From positions 657,838 through 721,837 of the forward strand of contig NZ_JACHGT010000001.1 in NCBI RefSeq assembly GCF_014202425.1: a stretch of DNA of 64,000 bases, written 5' to 3'. Numbering within the stretch: position 1 is the stretch's first letter; every line of letters starts with the position of its first letter. This stretch comes from Phytomonospora endophytica (GTDB lineage Bacteria; Actinomycetota; Actinomycetes; Mycobacteriales; Micromonosporaceae). Below, piece after piece: positions 59,398 through 64,000 of the stretch. The notes under the pieces are model-generated. The model had not been told where the DNA came from. It saw only the letters and a list, made by a program, of their open reading frames with translations, and made no database searches. The position numbers and the translations under genes are program-made.

Positions 59398-61518
59398 GTG
59401 GCAGAGGACGGCAAGCCCCGCCGCGGCAGCGGCAAGAACGGCGACCGCCGCGTCGTCCCCCTCGACAAGAACCGTCGGGGCACGGGCGACGCGGCTCGCC
59501 GTCGTACCCGCGAACAGAACGCCGAACCGCGCGTCGACCCGCCCCCGTACCGCCGCCGGACCACGGTCCGGCGCGTCGACCGCGACCCGTTCCGTCCGGC
59601 GCTCCAGTTGCTCGACGGCGGTTCGCCGAAGACCTCGCGCGGCGGTAAGGGCGGCACCCAGGCCCGCAAGACGCCGGCCCGCGGCCGCGGGACGCCGACG
59701 CAGCGGCAGCCCCCGCGCAACCCGGTCCGCCGTAACCGCTCCCAGCCCGCCTCGCGTAAACGGCGGATGGTCAAGCGGCGCCTTCCGCGCCTGGCCAGCC
59801 CGAACAAGCGCCTGCGGATCGGCACCGTCCTGGTCCTGCTGGTCTTCGTGGTGATCGGCGGCCGGCTCGTCGAGCTCCAGGTGACCGACGCGGCCGCCTA
59901 CGCCGCCGCGGCCCTCGACCAGCGTCTCTATGAGGAGATCGTGCCCGCCGAACGCGGCTCGATCCTCGACCGGGACGGCAACGCCCTCGCCTTCAGCGCC
60001 GACGCGCGCTACGTCTACGCCGACCCGGAGATGATCAGCGACCCGCAGGCCGTCGCCGACCAGCTCTCGCCGGTCCTCGGCGTCCCCGCCTCGGAACTGC
60101 TGCCGAAACTCCAGCGGCAGAAGAACGACAACGGCGACGCGGTCCGCTTCGTCTACCTCGCCCGCGGTGTCGACCCCGAGGTCGGCGACCGCGTCACCGC
60201 GCTGGCCAACCCCGCCGTGCGCGTCCGGCACGACGAGCGCCGGGTCGTCCCCGGCCACGACCTGGCCGCCAACATCCTCGGCTTCACCGGCGACGAGACC
60301 AAGGGCCTGGCAGGCCTGGAGGCCCAGTACGACGACCTCCTGCGCGGCGTCGACGGCAAGCGCACCTACGAGGTGACGCCCGGCAACGACCCGCAGGAGA
60401 TCCCCGGCGGCTTCAACCGCGAGGAGGCGGCCCGCCCCGGCTCGTCGCTCCAGCTGACCATCGATCAGGACCTCCAGTTCCGGGCCCAGCAGATCCTCAC
60501 CGAGCGGATGAAGAAGGCCAACGGCACCTTCGGGGCCGCGGTCATCATGGACGTCAAGACCGGCGAGGTCGTCGGGCTGGCCAGCGCGCCCTCCTACGAC
60601 GCCGCCGACCCGTTCAAGTACGACGCGAAGCTGATGCAGGACTGGACGGCCAACGCGGTCCTGGAGCCCGGCTCGGTGCACAAGGCGATCATCGTCAGCG
60701 CCGCCATCCAGGAGGGCCTGATCAAGCCCGACGAGACGATCGTCGTCCCGCCGACCCTCAAGGTCGCCGACAACGTCTACGAGGACACCCACTACCACAC
60801 CAAGCGCCCGATGACGCTCGGCGGAATCCTCGCCTACTCCTCCAACGTCGGCACCATCGAACTGGCCGACATGCTCGGCCCGGAGAAGGTCTACGAGTAC
60901 CAGCAGCGCTTCGGTCTCGGCTCGCCGACGGGCGTCGGCGTCGCCGGTGAGGCCGAGGGCATCGTGCGGCCCTCCGACACCTGGCAGGGCAGCGATCACG
61001 GCTCGATTCCGATCGGGCTCGGCGTCGCGGTGACGCCCCTCCAGATGGCGGCGGCCTACAACGCGATCGCCAACGGCGGGACCTGGATCCAGCCCTCGCT
61101 GATCAAGTCGACGATCGCGCCCGACGGGACCGTCACGCAGGCCCCGGCCCCGGCCACCCGGCAGGTCATCTCCAAGGAGACCTCCGACGCGATGCGGCAC
61201 CTGCTCCAGGCGCCGATCGCCGTCCCGGACGGGACCGGCCACACCGCGCACCTCGACGGCTACCTGATCGGCGGCAAGACCGGTACCGGACAGCTGGCCA
61301 AGGACGGCGGCTACGCGCCCGGCGAGGTCGCCGGTTTCGTGGGCTTCGCGCCCGCCGACGACCCGAAGTACACCGTCTCGGTCTTCATCTACACCCCCGG
61401 CGGCGGTGGCGGCGCGGTCGCCGGCCCCGCCTTCCGGGACATCATGGCCTTCACCATGGGCCACTTCCGGGTGCCGCCGTCGACCGAGGCGGAACCGGAG
61501 TTCCAGATCTATGGCTGA
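59398..61518 (+). CDS. ftsI: peptidoglycan transpeptidase FtsI (PBP3), SVHK variant
   Basis: The septal class B penicillin-binding protein, 706 residues. A very basic cytoplasmic tail of about 138 residues precedes the membrane segment (RIGTVLVLLVFVVIGGRLVEL). Then a PBP dimerisation domain (ERGSILDRDGNALAFS) and the transpeptidase domain with SxxK (S426-VH-K429 in EPGSVHKAI; usually STFK), SxN (S481-S-N483) and KTG (K627). All catalytic residues are kept. The start is GTG 59398, 5 nt after ftsL. A hairpin terminator directly follows. Confidence 0.94.
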   Translation: MAEDGKPRRGSGKNGDRRVVPLDKNRRGTGDAARRRTREQNAEPRVDPPPYRRRTTVRRVDRDPFRPALQLLDGGSPKTSRGGKGGTQARKTPARGRGTPTQRQPPRNPVRRNRSQPASRKRRMVKRRLPRLASPNKRLRIGTVLVLLVFVVIGGRLVELQVTDAAAYAAAALDQRLYEEIVPAERGSILDRDGNALAFSADARYVYADPEMISDPQAVADQLSPVLGVPASELLPKLQRQKNDNGDAVRFVYLARGVDPEVGDRVTALANPAVRVRHDERRVVPGHDLAANILGFTGDETKGLAGLEAQYDDLLRGVDGKRTYEVTPGNDPQEIPGGFNREEAARPGSSLQLTIDQDLQFRAQQILTERMKKANGTFGAAVIMDVKTGEVVGLASAPSYDAADPFKYDAKLMQDWTANAVLEPGSVHKAIIVSAAIQEGLIKPDETIVVPPTLKVADNVYEDTHYHTKRPMTLGGILAYSSNVGTIELADMLGPEKVYEYQQRFGLGSPTGVGVAGEAEGIVRPSDTWQGSDHGSIPIGLGVAVTPLQMAAAYNAIANGGTWIQPSLIKSTIAPDGTVTQAPAPATRQVISKETSDAMRHLLQAPIAVPDGTGHTAHLDGYLIGGKTGTGQLAKDGGYAPGEVAGFVGFAPADDPKYTVSVFIYTPGGGGGAVAGPAFRDIMAFTMGHFRVPPSTEAEPEFQIYG

Positions 61519-61535
61519 ACGGCCGCCGAACGCAG

Positions 61536-61564
61536 ACTCCCCGCCACCGGCGGTGGCGGGGAGT
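61536..61564. terminator. hairpin terminator inside the dcw cluster, after ftsI
   Basis: ACTCCCCGCCACC (61536-61548) pairs perfectly with GGTGGCGGGGAGT (61552-61564) around GGC. It ends the mraZ-ftsI unit and serves the convergent small gene. Confidence 0.8.
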
Positions 61565-61578
61565 TCGAGTCTCGGCGG

Positions 61579-61779
61579 TCAGGCCTTGGTATCGCCCTTG
61601 CCGGTCATGCCCTGGATCTTGTCCTTGGCCATGTCGACCTTGTCGGCGTACTTGTCGTTGGTCTTCTCGTTGATGAAGTCCGCGGCCTTCTCAACACCCT
61701 CGTCGACCTTTTCGTCCTGGCCCGACACGGTCTCCTTGACCTTGTCGAAGCCTTCCTTGATCTTGTCGCCGATGCCCAT
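61579..61779 (-). CDS. small charged stress/antitoxin-like protein (Rv0909 or CsbD-like)
   Basis: A 66-residue protein, MGIGDKIKEGFDKVKETVSG at the start, then KVDEGVEKAADFINEKTNDKYADKVDMAKDKIQGM: strongly amphipathic helices rich in Lys/Asp. The repeats of KVD/EGVEKAADFI resemble the Rv0909-type antitoxin family, and the overall look resembles CsbD-type stress proteins; I cannot decide between them. ATG 61779 follows AGGAGG. No toxin gene is adjacent. It stands on the opposite strand between ftsI and murE, which is unusual. Confidence 0.8.
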   Translation of the reverse strand: MGIGDKIKEGFDKVKETVSGQDEKVDEGVEKAADFINEKTNDKYADKVDMAKDKIQGMTGKGDTKA

Positions 61780-61900
61780 GTTGATCCCTCCTGAAGATCA
61801 CTTCGATCCCATTGAAGCGGGCGCGCGACCGGGCCGCAGGTATTCACGGAATCTGGTGCCCCGCTGGCGGGGTGACCACGGTTCCGCGCGCTCGGGGAGG

Positions 61901-61913
61901 TAGGGTCTCGACG
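61901..61913 (+). promoter_or_regulatory. leaderless promoter of murE
   Basis: TAGGGT (61901-61906) stands 6 nt before the GTG at 61913. With the terminator after ftsI it shows that murE-murF form a separate unit. Confidence 0.5.
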
Positions 61914-63403
61914 TGTCTGGCTACCCTCGTCCCCGTTCTGTGCGGCCGTGTCCGCTAAGTGATCTCGCCGACGCGCTGTCCGTTCCGTCCCCCTCGCCCA
62001 CGGTCGAGGTGACGGGCGTGACGCTCGCTTCGCGGGAGGTGCGTCCGGGCGACCTGTACGCGGCCCTGCCGGGCGCGCGGCGGCACGGCGCGGAGTTCAT
62101 CGCCGACGCGGCCGCCTCGGGCGCGGTGGCCGTCCTGACCGACGCCAGGGGAGGCGCGGTCGCCGCCGAGCACGGCCTGCCCGCGCTCGTCGTCGACGAC
62201 CCGCGCGGAGTCCTCGGGGGAGTGGCCGCCCGCGTCTACGGCGACCCGACCGCCCGCCTGCGGGTCCTCGGGATCACCGGCACCAACGGCAAGACCTCCA
62301 CGGCCTACCTCATCGAGGCCGGCCTGCGGGCCGCCGGGCGAACGACCGGGATCATCGGCACCGTCGCCACCGTCATCGGCGGCGAGACCCTCACCAGCGT
62401 GCGCACGACCCCCGAGGCCCCCGACCTCCAGGCCCTGTTCGCCTACGCCCTTGAGCAGGGCGTCACCGACGTGGTCATGGAGGTCTCCAGCCACGCCCTG
62501 GCGCAGGGCCGCGCCGACGGGACCACCTTCGCCGTCGGCGGTTTCACCATGTTCGGCGTCGACCACCTCGACTTCCACGCCGACATGGAGGACTACTTCG
62601 CCGCCAAGGCCAAGCTCTTCGACGGGCGCTGCCGCAGCGAGGTCGTCAACTTCGACGACCAGTCCGCGCGCCGCCTGATCAAAGCGGCGACCGTCACCTA
62701 CTCCGTCCCCGACGGCACCGGCGAGTCCACCACGAACTGGACGGCCACCGAGGTCACCGGTGAGGGCTTCGACCAGCGCTTCACCGTCAACGGCCCCGGC
62801 GGGTTCCGGCACGCCGGCTCGGTCCGCCTCCCCGGCCGCCACAACGTCTCCAACGCGCTGCTCGCCGTGGCGATGCTCGCCGAGGCGGGCGTCGACCCGG
62901 CGACCGCCGTCGACGGTGTCGCGACCTGCCGCGGCATCCCCGGCCGGATGGAGCGCGTCGGCGACGGCCCGATCCTCGGCGTCGTCGACTACGCGCACAA
63001 GCCCGACGCGATCCACGCCGTCCTATGCGCCCTGCGGGCCATCACCCCGGGCAAGGTCATCGCCGTCATCGGCGCCGGAGGCGACCGTGACCAGGGCAAA
63101 CGCGTCCTGATGGGCAAGGCCGCCGCGCACGGCGCCGACCTGGTCATCGTCACCGACGACAATCCCCGCACCGAGGACCCGGCCGCGATCCGCCGGGGCG
63201 TGATCGAGGGCGTCGGCGACGACGGGCATCTGGAGATCGCCGACCGCGCCGAGGCCATCGCCGCCGCGGTCGCGCGGGCCGTGGACGGCGACACCGTCGC
63301 CGTTCTCGGCAAGGGCCACGAGCAGGGCCAGGAACTGGCCGACGCGGTGATCCCCTTCGACGACCGCGTCGTCCTCGCCGAGGCCCTGGGAGGAGCGCGA
63401 TGA
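61913..63403 (+). CDS. murE: UDP-N-acetylmuramoyl-tripeptide synthetase MurE (meso-DAP type)
   Basis: Adds the third stem-peptide residue to UDP-MurNAc-dipeptide. The 496-residue Mur ligase has the ATP loop GITGTNGKTSTAYL, the carbamylated-Lys region FDGRC, and the specificity motif DDNPR (in TDDNPRTEDP), typical of meso-diaminopimelate-adding enzymes. HALAQGRADG and DYAHKPDAI also fit. It begins at GTG 61913 without a ribosome binding site and overlaps murF (ATGA). The motif supports a meso-DAP cell wall. Confidence 0.96.
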   Translation: MSGYPRPRSVRPCPLSDLADALSVPSPSPTVEVTGVTLASREVRPGDLYAALPGARRHGAEFIADAAASGAVAVLTDARGGAVAAEHGLPALVVDDPRGVLGGVAARVYGDPTARLRVLGITGTNGKTSTAYLIEAGLRAAGRTTGIIGTVATVIGGETLTSVRTTPEAPDLQALFAYALEQGVTDVVMEVSSHALAQGRADGTTFAVGGFTMFGVDHLDFHADMEDYFAAKAKLFDGRCRSEVVNFDDQSARRLIKAATVTYSVPDGTGESTTNWTATEVTGEGFDQRFTVNGPGGFRHAGSVRLPGRHNVSNALLAVAMLAEAGVDPATAVDGVATCRGIPGRMERVGDGPILGVVDYAHKPDAIHAVLCALRAITPGKVIAVIGAGGDRDQGKRVLMGKAAAHGADLVIVTDDNPRTEDPAAIRRGVIEGVGDDGHLEIADRAEAIAAAVARAVDGDTVAVLGKGHEQGQELADAVIPFDDRVVLAEALGGAR

Positions 63404-64000
63404 TCAGTCTTTCCCTCACCGAGATCGCCGACGCCGTCGACGGCCGCCTGCACGGCGTGGCCGACCCGTCGGTCCTCGTCACCGGCTCGGTCGAGCACGA
63501 CTCCCGCAAGGTCGCCGAGGGCGGCCTCTTCGTGGCGATCGCCGGTGAACGCGCCGACGGCCACGACTTCGCCGCCGGGGCGATCGCCGACGGCGCCCGC
63601 GCCGTCCTCGGCACCCGCGCCGTCGACGGTGTGCCGACGATCCTCGTCGCCGACCCGCTCATCGCGCTGGGCAGGCTGGCGCGGGCCGTCGTCGACCGCC
63701 TCGACAAGCTCACCGTCGTCGCGATCACCGGCTCGCAGGGCAAGACCTCCACCAAGGACCTGATCGCGCAGATCTGCGCCCGGCTGGGCCCGACGGTGGC
63801 CAACCAGGGCAACCTCAACAACGAGCTCGGCTACCCGTACACGGTCCTGCGCGCCGACGAGTCGACCCGCTACCTGGTCGTGGAGTCCAGCGCCCGCGCG
63901 ATCGGCGACATCGCCTACCTCTCGCGCATCGCGCCCCCGCGCGTGGCCGTCGTCCTCAACGTCGGCATCGCGCACATGGGCACCTTCGGGTCCCTGGACA
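63400..64000 (+). CDS. murF: UDP-N-acetylmuramoyl-tripeptide--D-alanyl-D-alanine ligase MurF (5' part)
   Basis: The first 200 codons of murF: N-terminal domain VTGSVEHDSRKVAEGGLFVAI, ATP loop VAITGSQGKTSTKDLIAQI and the NQGNLNNELGYPYTVL segment that identifies MurF, ending near VVLNVGIAHMGTFGSLD. ATG 63400 overlaps the murE stop. The gene runs past the window end; about 450-480 residues would be expected in full. Confidence 0.95.
   Translation, partial: MISLSLTEIADAVDGRLHGVADPSVLVTGSVEHDSRKVAEGGLFVAIAGERADGHDFAAGAIADGARAVLGTRAVDGVPTILVADPLIALGRLARAVVDRLDKLTVVAITGSQGKTSTKDLIAQICARLGPTVANQGNLNNELGYPYTVLRADESTRYLVVESSARAIGDIAYLSRIAPPRVAVVLNVGIAHMGTFGSLD

Overview
The window is a chromosomal segment of a high-GC (about 70% or more) Gram-positive actinobacterium. 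Gene order (pdxS/pdxT-yebC-ruvCAB-yajC-secDF; dinB-DUF3040; mraZ-rsmH-ftsL-ftsI-murE-murF), an imuA'-imuB-dnaE2 cassette, MurT/GatD and a meso-DAP-type MurE motif fit the order Streptosporangiales, perhaps near Thermomonosporaceae. The taxonomic placement is inferred from these features alone. No insertion sequence, integrase, CRISPR array or rRNA is visible.

Layout. 0-5.3 kb: a LemA-like membrane protein, pdxS, four opposite-strand small membrane-protein genes lying between pdxS and pdxT, then pdxT-yebC. 5.4-11 kb: accessory genes (SnoaL-like, AraC, a DUF7873-like protein, a cluster of broken or permuted tRNA pieces, a WD40 protein, a membrane protein/TetR divergent pair, a GNAT). 11.1-17.2 kb: ruvCAB-yajC-secDF. 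17.2-26.5 kb: an epimerase, two LexA-box-like sites, a SAV_6107-type HEPN gene, about 1 kb of non-coding DNA, then imuA'-imuB-dnaE2. 26.7-33.3 kb: TetR, hydrolase and winged-helix regulators, and a NarL-type kinase and regulator separated by an opposite-strand peptidoglycan-binding protein. 33.5-39.9 kb: an MMPL exporter, methyltransferase, phosphodiesterase-like protein, DNA polymerase IV and DUF3040. 40.3-48.5 kb (minus strand): permease-acetamidase-GPP34 and MoxR-DUF58-transglutaminase operons. 48.9-51.9 kb: leuS behind a leucine leader peptide and an intrinsic terminator. 51.95-55.5 kb (minus strand): a P450-like protein with an isocitrate lyase/PEP mutase homologue, and MurT/GatD. 55.5-56.9 kb: a gene-free, repeat-containing GC-rich spacer. 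56.9-64 kb: the start of the dcw cluster, interrupted by a terminator and an opposite-strand small stress/antitoxin-like gene before murE; murF runs off the end.

The genes serve vitamin B6 synthesis (PdxST), recombination and mutagenic repair (RuvABC, ImuA'B-DnaE2, Pol IV), protein export (YajC-SecDF), leucyl-tRNA charging and peptidoglycan/septum synthesis (MraZ, RsmH, FtsL, FtsI, MurE, MurF, MurT/GatD).

Most notable non-coding signals: (i) two tRNA-like loci whose 3' halves precede matching 5' halves, bounded by two terminators (7.5-7.8 kb); (ii) a leucine attenuator ahead of leuS; (iii) four 10-bp-spaced TGG repeats plus an inverted copy at the mraZ promoter; (iv) a long structured RNA element between mraZ and rsmH; (v) a recurring leaderless pattern, a TANNNT hexamer 6-8 nt before the start codon.
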